The notes under the pieces were generated by a model. It did not search any database. It was not told where the DNA came from and saw nothing but the letters and a program-made list of their open reading frames with translations. From NCBI GenBank assembly GCA_964442675.1, contig CAYUAE010000017.1, positions 1-21,290 on the forward strand: a stretch of 21,290 nt of DNA, given 5' to 3'. Position 1 is the first letter of the stretch. Every line of letters starts with the position of its first letter. Below are positions 1-6,515 of the stretch, one piece after another. This stretch comes from Methylomarinum sp964442675. GTDB taxonomy: Bacteria; Pseudomonadota; Gammaproteobacteria; Methylococcales; Methylomonadaceae. A program made the translations under genes and the position numbers.

Positions 1-115
1 GAATCGCCGTCATGCCGAATCGGGCAATTTGATCGCAATAACAACGGAAACAAAAGCCATGCATCATTAAAAGTACATGCCCTTCTTCACATATGATTTA
101 TGTCTATCAAAGAGA
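1..115. other. Left edge, no supportable gene
   Basis: I see no convincing gene in this 115-base stretch. On the minus strand, downstream of the DUF3530 gene, there are only very short frames. One starts at the ATG at 58-60 and stops after about 16 codons. Another starts near 67 and stays open to the window edge for about 20 codons without recognisable protein character. No strong terminator hairpin is visible after the DUF3530 stop codon. Confidence 0.5.
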
Positions 116-877
116 TTACAAAAATTGACGACTCAACCAACTGTATACCCGCTTAATCAGTAAAACTTCAGCATGCCGCCAGGCGTGCCCGGTATCCGGC
201 ATGATAATCTGCCGAAAATCGGCGTTATCACGCCCGGCTAAGCGTCGTTTTCGTGCTGTCAGGCGGGTTTTAAGCCAGTCATTTTCGGCATAAATATCCA
301 GTATCGGTATGTTTAGCGCAGACAGTTGAGTTATAAATTGCTGTTGTTTTTGCTTATCAGCCGGCACAAACGTACTGATGAGGACAAGAGCCTTTATCGC
401 ATTATTTTGGGCCGCATAGGCCAAGGCATCGATTGCACCCAGGCCAAACCCAACCAAAACGATATCTTCAGCCTGGTTTTGTCGCAAAAAATTTACAGCC
501 GCCTCGATCCGCGCCAGTGTCTCCGCTCTCAGGCTTTGATAATCACCCACTGGCGCACCTTCTTCAAGAATCGGCAGTTGCAGAGACAGGCTGGCCCAGC
601 GATGTGCCGGCAATTCTGTTCTTAACTGGTGTATCAGCGGAAACTGATCGGGATAGCCACCCTGGTCATGCAAAATAATCGCCGTTCCCAGATTCTTGCT
701 TTGTTCCGTTTGCGTGTACAAAGCAATAAACTTACGTTCTTTGTGCTTGAGCCAAACGATGTCGCCTGTTTTCAGGGTTTGCTGCACTAATTCAGCATAG
801 CGCTGTTCCCGCTCAATATCACTGGCCTGAACCTGTAACACATGCGCAAACAAAATCAAAAACAAACGGATCTTCAT
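116..877 (-). CDS. DUF3530 family exported alpha/beta-hydrolase-like protein
   Basis: This is a 253-residue protein with a hydrophobic N-terminal signal peptide (about residues 1-18, ending in an AxA-like VQAS), so it is probably periplasmic. The rest looks like an alpha/beta-hydrolase fold. It has an oxyanion-region ILHDQGG at 68-74, a nucleophile-elbow-like VGFGLGA at 142-148, an acid-site-like Asp200 in a YAENDW stretch and a late His231 in DTGHAW. The elbow carries Gly145 where a hydrolase would have its Ser, so classical Ser-His-Asp catalysis looks unlikely. The overall pattern matches the DUF3530 family of gammaproteobacteria, whose function is unknown to me. The start codon overlaps the stop of the AI-2E family gene by one base (TAATG), implying translational coupling. 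The family call is fairly sure; the role is not known. Confidence 0.75.
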   Translation of the reverse strand: MKIRLFLILFAHVLQVQASDIEREQRYAELVQQTLKTGDIVWLKHKERKFIALYTQTEQSKNLGTAIILHDQGGYPDQFPLIHQLRTELPAHRWASLSLQLPILEEGAPVGDYQSLRAETLARIEAAVNFLRQNQAEDIVLVGFGLGAIDALAYAAQNNAIKALVLISTFVPADKQKQQQFITQLSALNIPILDIYAENDWLKTRLTARKRRLAGRDNADFRQIIMPDTGHAWRHAEVLLIKRVYSWLSRQFL

Positions 878-1953
878 TATTTTTGAGAATGGCTGTAAAA
901 ATCGCTGTCTCGATAGAGTTCATGAATATGGCGTAATATCACCATGATGACTGCGGCCACAGGAAGTGCCAGTAACACTCCCATAAAACCAAACAACTGC
1001 CCACCTGCCAGGATCGCGAAAATCACGGCGACAGGATGTAAACCGACCTGATCGCCCACTAACAAAGGCGTCAGCACGGTGCTTTCAAGCACCTGCCCCA
1101 CGGCAAAAACGGCCATAACCGGAATCAGGTACATTACATCCTGAAATTGAACAATGGCGGCCAGACAGGCCAGTACAATACCCGTAATAGCCCCCAGATA
1201 GGGTACGAAACTGATCATGCCGGATAATATTCCAATCAACAGGGCCAATTCCAGCCCGGTCATGGCCAAACCCACGGAATAAATCACGCCTAAGGCCAGC
1301 ATGACGTAGAATTGTCCACGAAAAAATGCTGCCAGAACCCGGTCGGATTCCCGTGCCAGTTTGGCGATGGTCGACGCATAACGGCGAGGAATCAAATCAT
1401 GTATTTTTGCGACCAGAATATCCCAATCGCGTAATAAGTAGAAGGTAATCACCGGAATCAGGAAAATATTCATCAACCATTGCGCAATCACCGCACTGGA
1501 TTGTGAAACCGAGCCAATGACCGTACTGAGAATACCGCCGGCTTTTTGCCAATGCTGTTTGAGCACTTCAATCAATTCGCTGCTGTCAAAAGGCTTGATC
1601 TCCATATTCAAAGCCTGCTGAATCCACGGCAACAGCGTTTGATTGAGCCATCGAATATAATTGGGTAATTTGCCAAAAAACAAACTGACCTGTGACTCCA
1701 GCCCCGGAATGATAATCAGCAATATGGTTATCAATGACAAAATGATAATCAAAAATACCAGAATAACGGCTAATGTCCGCCCCAATCGCCAGTTTTTGAT
1801 TTGAATCATTTCCAGGCGATCGACCAGCGGGTCGCCCAGATAAGCCAGAATAGCGGAAATGACAAAGGGCAACAAAACCGGCGTGAGTAATGAAATCAGC
1901 CCAAACACCAATAATGTGACAATCAGAGCGAGCCATTTTTGTGAATCTGTCAT
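877..1953 (-). CDS. AI-2E family (PerM-like) inner-membrane transporter
   Basis: This 358-residue polytopic membrane protein has a hydrophobic N-terminal pair of segments (about 8-42), a third at about 62-85, an amphipathic or soluble middle (about 95-150), and a C-terminal set of membrane helices from about 150 to 345. This is the layout of the AI-2E transporter/PerM family. It includes the family-typical LIPRRY stretch after the middle loop and a GQVLES...LLVGDQVGLHPVAVIFAILAGG region near residues 287-320. Family members have been linked to autoinducer-2 export or to Na+/H+ antiport, so the substrate here cannot be named. The ATG lies only 14 bases after a terminator-like hairpin, and I see no good Shine-Dalgarno sequence. 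Transcription must therefore come through, or overlap, the upstream cold-shock gene. The next gene overlaps its stop codon by one base. Confidence 0.85.
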   Translation of the reverse strand: MTDSQKWLALIVTLLVFGLISLLTPVLLPFVISAILAYLGDPLVDRLEMIQIKNWRLGRTLAVILVFLIIILSLITILLIIIPGLESQVSLFFGKLPNYIRWLNQTLLPWIQQALNMEIKPFDSSELIEVLKQHWQKAGGILSTVIGSVSQSSAVIAQWLMNIFLIPVITFYLLRDWDILVAKIHDLIPRRYASTIAKLARESDRVLAAFFRGQFYVMLALGVIYSVGLAMTGLELALLIGILSGMISFVPYLGAITGIVLACLAAIVQFQDVMYLIPVMAVFAVGQVLESTVLTPLLVGDQVGLHPVAVIFAILAGGQLFGFMGVLLALPVAAVIMVILRHIHELYRDSDFYSHSQK

Positions 1954-1959
1954 AGCGCT

Positions 1960-1990
1960 AAAATAAAAACACCCGGCTGAACCGGGTGTT
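1960..1990 (-). terminator. Rho-independent terminator after the cold-shock-domain gene
   Basis: On the minus strand a perfect 9-bp stem (arms 1982-1990 and 1968-1976) with a 5-base loop is followed by a T-rich run (TTTTTATTTT) through about 1959. It begins 14 bases after the stop codon of the cold-shock-domain gene. It also ends just ahead of the ATG of the AI-2E gene at 1953, so it could act as an attenuator for that gene. Confidence 0.85.
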
Positions 1991-2004
1991 GTAATAAGGA
2001 AAAA

Positions 2005-2331
2005 TTAATATTGAGCCAGATACCAGCCTGCCGCCGTCGCACTGACCAGCCCCAGCAAGATTGCAATAATCCATAGCCATTTGTGGTTGATGCCTTTTTC
2101 TTCGACATTCGCCACCCCTTCAATACGGGCATTGATAGCTTTACGCTTACCATCGGCATCTTCTTCAACCTGATAATAAATGGTATCGCCCCGGAATGGG
2201 CGCCTGGCCATGCCCGCTAATGCCGTAATATGAATAAATACATCCTGACTGCCATCATCCGGTTTGATAAACCCAAACCCTCTATCATCTTTCCAGGTTT
2301 TTAAAAAACCTTTATTCTCTTGTCTTACCAT
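2005..2331 (-). CDS. Cold-shock-domain protein with C-terminal membrane anchor
   Basis: This is a 108-residue protein. Residues about 6-70 form a cold-shock domain (an OB-fold nucleic-acid-binding domain) with the RNP1-like RGFGFI at 17-22 and RNP2-like VFIHI at 31-35. A short linker leads to one hydrophobic helix (about 84-106, starting HKWLWIIAILLG), which should tether the domain to the inner membrane. Longer relatives carry a CSD fused to a DUF1294 membrane module; here only one transmembrane segment is left, and the gene ends cleanly in a TAA followed by a terminator. The ATG is preceded by a good ribosome site (AGAGG, about 7 bases upstream). The binding target, RNA or single-stranded DNA, is inferred from the family. 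No cold induction can be judged from the sequence. Confidence 0.85.
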   Translation of the reverse strand: MVRQENKGFLKTWKDDRGFGFIKPDDGSQDVFIHITALAGMARRPFRGDTIYYQVEEDADGKRKAINARIEGVANVEEKGINHKWLWIIAILLGLVSATAAGWYLAQY

Positions 2332-2401
2332 TTAGTTACCTCTATTGATCCAAAACACCTGAAAAAACCTTTTGTCTTATCACACAAAAAACGCGCTATG
2401 C

Positions 2402-2425
2402 ACAGGTCCGGAAACGCCGACCTGT
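2402..2425 (-). terminator. Stem-loop downstream of the ferredoxin gene, possible terminator
   Basis: Arms 2402-2408 and 2419-2425 form a perfect 7-bp stem (acaggtc / gacctgt). It lies about 60 bases past the ferredoxin stop on the minus strand. A T-run follows on that strand only after about ten bases, so this is a weak terminator candidate. On the plus strand it is also followed by a T-rich stretch, but no plus-strand gene lies upstream. It may mark the end of the cobalamin unit. Confidence 0.4.
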
Positions 2426-2486
2426 TGTCTTTGTTTTTTCAGATTCACTAAACGCTTAAAACTCTTCCCTGCCCCATCATTCCTGT

Positions 2487-2825
2487 TTAAACGTCTGGAC
2501 CCTGATGGTAGATCCATTCTTTGACCGGTTGACCACCGATCAAGTGTTGCTCGATAATTCTATCCAGTTTTGTCTCGTCAATACCATAATACCAAACGCC
2601 ATCGGGCTGCACACAAATCAGTGGTCCGGATTTACAGGTGCCAAAACAGGTCGCCCGCGAGCGCTTGACTCTTAAATCACCACTATTCAGGCCTGCCTGC
2701 TTGAATTTATCCCGCAAGCTGTCATACAAGGCCTGTCCTGCACCATTTTCTGTACAGCGCTCACCGACACAGACCAATAGATGGCGTCGGTAATTCATCA
2801 TTGTCGGTTTAATTTTTTCTGTCAT
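2487..2825 (-). CDS. Thioredoxin-like [2Fe-2S] ferredoxin (CbiW-like) of the corrin locus
   Basis: This 112-residue soluble protein has the cysteine spacing of thioredoxin-like [2Fe-2S] ferredoxins (NuoE type): Cys19-x4-Cys24 near the N-terminus and Cys60-x3-Cys64 in a TCFGTCKSGP stretch. A further Cys72 is present. The C-terminal part (IDETKLDRIIEQHLIGG) fits the usual final helix. Such ferredoxins occur in cobalamin operons, where the Bacillus megaterium member has been called CbiW. Their exact electron-transfer partner is not established, as far as I know. The ATG overlaps the TGA of the upstream cbiH gene (ATGA), so the two are coupled. That makes delivery of electrons to the ring-contraction or another reductive step a reasonable inference. 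It is the last gene of its transcription unit. Confidence 0.85.
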   Translation of the reverse strand: MTEKIKPTMMNYRRHLLVCVGERCTENGAGQALYDSLRDKFKQAGLNSGDLRVKRSRATCFGTCKSGPLICVQPDGVWYYGIDETKLDRIIEQHLIGGQPVKEWIYHQGPDV

Positions 2826-4144
2826 CTGTTTACTCCACTTATATCCTGCCAGGTATGCTGATAAGCATTGAGCGCCTGCTCAGTAAATTCCCCATCCTGC
2901 TTCATCAATAACAGCCTGAAAACCAGACTGCCTTTGTTATCGACAAAATGCACCCCATACGACTTGCCATCGCGCCAGCCAAGCCACACGCTATCGATTT
3001 TTTGATGATTGATGTGTAAATGAAAGGCGTCATTTTCAATATTGAGCCAATCGCCGCGTCGCTTAAAATCTTTAGCGTGCAAAAACAATTCAGTCACAGC
3101 GCCGGCTTCAGCTCTGACGATGGCGCGTAATCGTCCCCACGATTGCATGTTTTGCCACAACGTATCACGCTTATGCTCTACAACCTGGCGTGCATGCCAA
3201 AGGCCTGCATCCTCACCTGCGGCAATCGCCTCCAGAACGGCACCGACTGGCACCGAAAAATACTCGGCGGCTTTTTCCAGCGTCATATCGTGACAGCTCA
3301 GATATTGACGCAAACACGCCTGCCAGCCCTCAAGCCCCATGCTCAAGGAACGGCCGGCCTGCTCACCCGATTTGGCTTCACCGGTCAGGCTCTGGTATTT
3401 ATTGGCATAGCCGCGCGGCGTAATCATCAGCCCCTGCTGAACAAAGGTCGAGGAATTTCCAATCAATACCGTCGTCAGCATACCAATTTCACAATCTGAC
3501 ATTTCATCCAGGCGTACCATTTGAATCGACTGCCGCTTGCGATAGGCCGATTTCACAATAGCGACTGGCGTGGCCGGGTCACGATAGCGCAACATGATTT
3601 TTTGCGCCTCGACAATCTGCTGGGTACGCCGGCCACTTTTTGGGTTATAAAGCGCCACCACAAAATCGGCACGGGCCGCAGCTTCCAGACGCTGGGCAAT
3701 CACCGGCCACGGGGTCAATAAATCAGACAGCGAAATCGAACAAAAATCATGCGTCAGTGGCGCGCCAACCAGCGAGGCACAGGCCGATAATGCCGTACAG
3801 CCCGGTACGATTTCAACGTCAATTTCCCCGCCCGGCTGCCAGCCGGCTTGCAATAAAACCTCATAGGTCGGCCCTGCCATGCCATAGACACCAATATCAC
3901 CAGATGAGATCAGCGCCACCGTTTTACCTGCCTTGGCCTGTTCATACGCTTCGATGCAGCGGTCGATCTCTTCGGTCATGCCTTTTTTGACCACTTCCTT
4001 GCCCTCAAGCAGGTCTTTAACCAGCTTGATATAGGTGGTGTAACCAATCACGACATCGGAATCGGCAATCGCCTGCCGGGCTTTAAAGGTCATATGCTGC
4101 TCTGCGCCGGGTCCAAACCCGACCAGATAAATTTTTCCACTCAT
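2822..4144 (-). CDS. cbiH: CbiH/CobJ-type C17-methyltransferase fused to a HutX/ChuX-like heme-binding domain
   Basis: This is a 440-residue protein in two parts. Residues 1 to about 250 are a tetrapyrrole methylase of the CbiH/CobJ type, with a GPG at 11-13, SSGDIGVYGMA at 90-100, PGCTALSACASLVGAPL at 114-130 and ALYNPKSGRR at 164-173. This enzyme uses S-adenosylmethionine to methylate C17 and drives contraction of the corrin ring. A normal CbiH ends at about 240-250 residues. The remaining part (about 255-440) resembles HutX/ChuX/HemS heme-handling proteins. It has a helical start (MTLEKAAEYFSVPVGAVLEAI), then SWGRLRAIVR at 335-344, FHLHINH at 374-380, VWLGWRDGKSYGVHFVDNKG at 386-405 and a closing helix. 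It lacks the cysteine-rich reductase-like extension of B. megaterium CbiH60. Its ATG overlaps the stop of the CobE gene, and its TGA overlaps the start of the ferredoxin gene. Confidence 0.85.
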   Translation of the reverse strand: MSGKIYLVGFGPGAEQHMTFKARQAIADSDVVIGYTTYIKLVKDLLEGKEVVKKGMTEEIDRCIEAYEQAKAGKTVALISSGDIGVYGMAGPTYEVLLQAGWQPGGEIDVEIVPGCTALSACASLVGAPLTHDFCSISLSDLLTPWPVIAQRLEAAARADFVVALYNPKSGRRTQQIVEAQKIMLRYRDPATPVAIVKSAYRKRQSIQMVRLDEMSDCEIGMLTTVLIGNSSTFVQQGLMITPRGYANKYQSLTGEAKSGEQAGRSLSMGLEGWQACLRQYLSCHDMTLEKAAEYFSVPVGAVLEAIAAGEDAGLWHARQVVEHKRDTLWQNMQSWGRLRAIVRAEAGAVTELFLHAKDFKRRGDWLNIENDAFHLHINHQKIDSVWLGWRDGKSYGVHFVDNKGSLVFRLLLMKQDGEFTEQALNAYQHTWQDISGVNR

Positions 4145-4548
4145 ACTGTCTTTCTCATCCTGACGATTGAAACGGTGGCATTCTTATTGTCTGTGCCACG
4201 ATATTTGTATTTTTCCAATAATAAATCGGATTGATCGGTCGCCGCCGCTAAAATAGCTGCCGCTTCAGACACCGATGGCGTCCCCATGTATTTCAATACC
4301 ACAGCCGAAGGACTCGGCACCTCAACCCGGGATAACTGTTCTGCACTAAAAAAATATAATGGCCAGGCATTTTTTTCAGCCAATTGCAGAATGCCGGCCT
4401 CATCCTGTTTTTTATCGATTGTCGCGAGCTGCTGTACCTGATCTATTGTCTTGCCGGTAGCGGCCAATGCCTGTTCAACCGCGATTTCCAACGTTTCAAG
4501 CGAGGTTCCTCTGTCGCAACCGATACCCAGCGTCAATGCGGTTGTCAT
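4141..4548 (-). CDS. cobE: CobE / CbiG C-terminal domain protein
   Basis: This 135-residue protein matches the C-terminal domain of CbiG, which also exists alone as CobE. It opens with LTLGIGCDRGTSLETLEIAVEQAL, the typical start of this domain. It continues with LATIDKKQDEAGILQLAEKN and SPSAVVLKYMGTPSVSEAAAILAA and ends with ATVSIVRMRK. The biochemical role is not well defined; corrinoid-intermediate binding has been proposed for CobE. The frame extends upstream to 4620, but the ATG at 4546-4548 is the likely start: it overlaps the cbiG stop (ATGA), and the domain begins three residues later. The 3' end overlaps the cbiH start by four bases. The product therefore seems to work as the separated third domain of CbiG. 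Confidence 0.8.
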   Translation of the reverse strand: MTTALTLGIGCDRGTSLETLEIAVEQALAATGKTIDQVQQLATIDKKQDEAGILQLAEKNAWPLYFFSAEQLSRVEVPSPSAVVLKYMGTPSVSEAAAILAAATDQSDLLLEKYKYRGTDNKNATVSIVRMRKTV

Positions 4549-5267
4549 GGCCGATAGACCACCAGCTTTTCGTCTAACTGTTGCCATAAAGCCGGCTCGA
4601 TGTCGCGTTCTGTCACCCATAAAATGGCTTTAAAGCGATCCAGATCGACATCTTCGAAGCGTTCAAATAAATGAATATTCTTAGGTAATGGTGTCGAACG
4701 TGTCCACCAGTCAGGGCTGCCAGCCTCCTGCACAAAAGCCACCGGCTCTTCATTCACGACATGCGCCGAAACCCGGGTAATATTGATTTTTGGCGCGTCC
4801 ACTTTCCACCCCAATTCCCGCCCTAAAATATCGACCGGAATTGTCTTGCCGACATCGGAAGCGGTTGTCAGCACCGCTTGAGCGCCTATTCGTTTCGCCA
4901 ACATTTCAGCACAGGCATTAGCACCACCGACATGACCTGACAAAACGGGAATCACATACTGCCCTGCATCATCGATGACAATAACCCCCGGGTCTTCATC
5001 TTTGGACTTTAAAAATGGCGCGATCAAACGAACAACCGCACCTAAGGATACAAAAAACACGATTTGGTCATAATTGGAAAATAAATCGGCGATTTGATTG
5101 CGGAACGGGCCTTGATAGGCCTTTACCCGGTTTTTTACACCGTCAACAGCCGGACAAAATCGTTCAGAGATCAGAATGTCGGCTTGAGGCAGTTGCCGGG
5201 CCAACTCGGCCACTTGTGCGGCACCATGTTTGGTGATTGCCACCAGTGCGATTCGGGGGGTATCCAT
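4545..5267 (-). CDS. cbiG: Cobalt-precorrin-5A hydrolase CbiG, N-terminal and central domains
   Basis: This is a 240-residue protein. Residues 1 to about 135 form the CbiG N-terminal domain, with the signature SGHVGGAN at 110-117 and VFFVSLGAVVRLIAPFL at 70-86. Residues about 137-240 correspond to the central domain. CbiG opens the lactone ring of cobalt-precorrin-5A and releases the C20 carbon as acetaldehyde, a step specific to the oxygen-independent cobalamin route. The usual C-terminal domain is not fused here but is encoded by the next, four-base-overlapping gene. The ATG at 5265-5267 follows a promoter candidate (TATAAT at 5291-5296), so this looks like the first gene of a four-gene unit: cbiG, cobE, cbiH-HutX-like, ferredoxin. 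Confidence 0.88.
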   Translation of the reverse strand: MDTPRIALVAITKHGAAQVAELARQLPQADILISERFCPAVDGVKNRVKAYQGPFRNQIADLFSNYDQIVFFVSLGAVVRLIAPFLKSKDEDPGVIVIDDAGQYVIPVLSGHVGGANACAEMLAKRIGAQAVLTTASDVGKTIPVDILGRELGWKVDAPKINITRVSAHVVNEEPVAFVQEAGSPDWWTRSTPLPKNIHLFERFEDVDLDRFKAILWVTERDIEPALWQQLDEKLVVYRP

Positions 5268-5290
5268 GTTTTACCAACCTAAAAAGTTTT

Positions 5291-5319
5291 ATTATAACCC
5301 AGTAAAACAGTAGGATAAA
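5291..5319 (-). promoter_or_regulatory. Candidate sigma70 promoter for the cbiG unit
   Basis: On the minus strand a perfect TATAAT (5291-5296) is preceded at 17 bases by TTTATC (5314-5319), a half-match to the -35 consensus. It sits between the hairpin that follows the preceding gene and the cbiG ATG, about 24 bases before that start. This supports independent transcription of cbiG-cobE-cbiH-ferredoxin. No operator palindrome was recognised. Confidence 0.55.
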
Positions 5320-5325
5320 TGTGCG

Positions 5326-5353
5326 ACAGGCAGAATGGGATAATTCTGCCTGT
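5326..5353 (-). terminator. Perfect 11-bp hairpin between the cbiX-to-cbiL unit and the cbiG unit
   Basis: Arms 5326-5336 and 5343-5353 (acaggcagaat / attctgcctgt) pair perfectly around a 6-base loop, 11 bases past the stop of the 120-residue gene. The minus-strand continuation lacks a clean T-run, so termination may be partial, or the hairpin may protect the 3' end of the message. Confidence 0.55.
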
Positions 5354-5364
5354 TTAACAAAAAC

Positions 5365-5727
5365 TTATACTTTTTTGTCGATGATAACCTTATCGTCAAT
5401 CACCAACTTGGATACACCACCGACTTTCAGGTGTAAAACACAGGTGGCTTTTTTAAAGTTATCACCGGGTTCACCGTCCCATTCCATCATGACATAGGTG
5501 GCTTTATCGGTGTCGGTACGGGTTGGGAAATAAACCTGGCTTCCTGTATGTTGTTTAATCAAGGCCGGGCATTTTTTATTCGCCATCCCTTGCATGGAGG
5601 CTAAGGCACGAATCATGGAAGCGGCTTCTTTTTCCTCGGTCGTCTGTTCTTTATTTGCTCCAACCAATAAAAATGCAATGACAAAAAAACCGACGATTGC
5701 CGCTATCATTTGCTGTGTTTTATTCAT
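5365..5727 (-). CDS. Membrane-anchored small protein of unknown function within the cbi locus
   Basis: I do not recognise this 120-residue protein. Residues about 7-23 (MIAAIVGFFVIAFLLVG) form one hydrophobic segment after a short polar N-terminus with a Lys. It is therefore a signal anchor or uncleaved signal, with the remainder probably in the periplasm. The exposed part holds two cysteines, Cys53 (ANKKCPAL) and Cys96 (KKATCVLHL), which could form a disulfide. It ends in a lysine- and valine-rich beta-like stretch (SKLVIDDKVIIDKKV). A strong ribosome site (GAGGAGA, about 6 bases before the ATG) and a gap of only 35 bases to the cbiL stop support expression with the cbi genes. It might be an envelope protein that merely shares the operon. 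I assign no function. Confidence 0.75.
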   Translation of the reverse strand: MNKTQQMIAAIVGFFVIAFLLVGANKEQTTEEKEAASMIRALASMQGMANKKCPALIKQHTGSQVYFPTRTDTDKATYVMMEWDGEPGDNFKKATCVLHLKVGGVSKLVIDDKVIIDKKV

Positions 5728-5762
5728 TATATTCTCCTCTGTTTTTATGACTTGAACGCAGT

Positions 5763-6515
5763 TTATTTCGTTTTCTTACGACAGCCACGAATCATTTCAC
5801 CACGTTTGCGTTGACTATTATGCACCAGTATTAATGAAAGGTAATTAACTTTTTCACCCTTCAGTGATTGAATATTATGCACTATTTTTTCTTCGCTTGA
5901 ACCTGCCTTCTCAATAAAGCAGGCCTGATCCGATAATTGACGCCGTGCCAGCAAGGCTAAAATATCATCGAGCAAGGGTTTAACCTTAAGCAAAACCAGC
6001 GTATCAAAATCATCCAGCAAACGTTCAATCATCTGTAAACCATAGCCTGCCGGTATAATCGCAACGGTATCATCGGTATCGGCCAACGGCATTCTGGCTC
6101 TGGCCGCCGCTGCATTAAACGAGGTCACGCCCGGAATCGTCACAACCTCTGCCCCCGCATCCAACGCAATCACGGTTTTAGCCAAATGCTGGAAGGTTGA
6201 AAATGTCGAAGCATCGCCCTCAACCAGAAACACTACATCACGCCCTTGCCGCAACTTGTCAACCACCACTTCGGCCGCTTGCAGCCAATACCGGGCCAGA
6301 ATATCAACATCATGCGTCATTGGAAAAACCAATGCCTGAGACGGTTCGGGAACGGCTAAACCACTCGCCTGAACAATGGCCAAGGCATAGCTTTTACCGC
6401 CTTTTTTGCGCACCGGATACACCCAATCGGCATCAGCATTCAATAATTCCCAGGCTTTACGGGTAATCAGTCCCGGGTCGCCCGGCCCTAAGGAAACGCC
6501 ATATAAAACGGCCAT
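5763..6515 (-). CDS. cbiL: (Cobalt-)precorrin-2 C20-methyltransferase
   Basis: This is a 250-residue SAM-dependent tetrapyrrole methylase. The N-terminal LYGVSLGPGDPGLITRKAWELL (4-25) is the typical P-loop-like start of CbiL/CobI. FLVEGDASTFSTFQHLA lies mid-protein, and IPGVTSFNAAAARARMPLA is the family's PGxxS region. CbiL adds the C20 methyl group to (cobalt-)factor II/precorrin-2, the first methylation after uroporphyrinogen methylation and chelation. The open frame extends 39 codons upstream, but the ATG at 6513-6515 is preferred. The family homology begins there, and the ATG shares its A with the TGA of cbiET (TGATG). I name it cbiL rather than cobI because the neighbours are of the cobalt-early type; the sequence alone does not settle substrate metallation. 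Confidence 0.88.
   Translation of the reverse strand: MAVLYGVSLGPGDPGLITRKAWELLNADADWVYPVRKKGGKSYALAIVQASGLAVPEPSQALVFPMTHDVDILARYWLQAAEVVVDKLRQGRDVVFLVEGDASTFSTFQHLAKTVIALDAGAEVVTIPGVTSFNAAAARARMPLADTDDTVAIIPAGYGLQMIERLLDDFDTLVLLKVKPLLDDILALLARRQLSDQACFIEKAGSSEEKIVHNIQSLKGEKVNYLSLILVHNSQRKRGEMIRGCRKKTK

Noticed and set aside
2380..2400. Nine-base string gcatagcgc shared between the minus strand here and the region just before the second gap (around 18596)
   Set aside because: Nine bases with no further similarity on either side is weak evidence for a dispersed repeat.
2822..3390. Reading the CbiH C-terminal extension as the CbiH60-type Fe-S reductase domain
   Set aside because: The extension has only two cysteines (CLRQYLSC) and none of the clustered Cys pattern expected for a nitrite/sulfite-reductase-like 4Fe-4S site. 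Its strands instead follow HutX/ChuX.
4530..4560. Possible frameshift joining cbiG and the CobE-like gene
   Set aside because: Both frames end or begin exactly at domain limits with an ATGA overlap, the same coupling style as elsewhere in the locus, and stand-alone CobE proteins are known. A true split fits better than an error.
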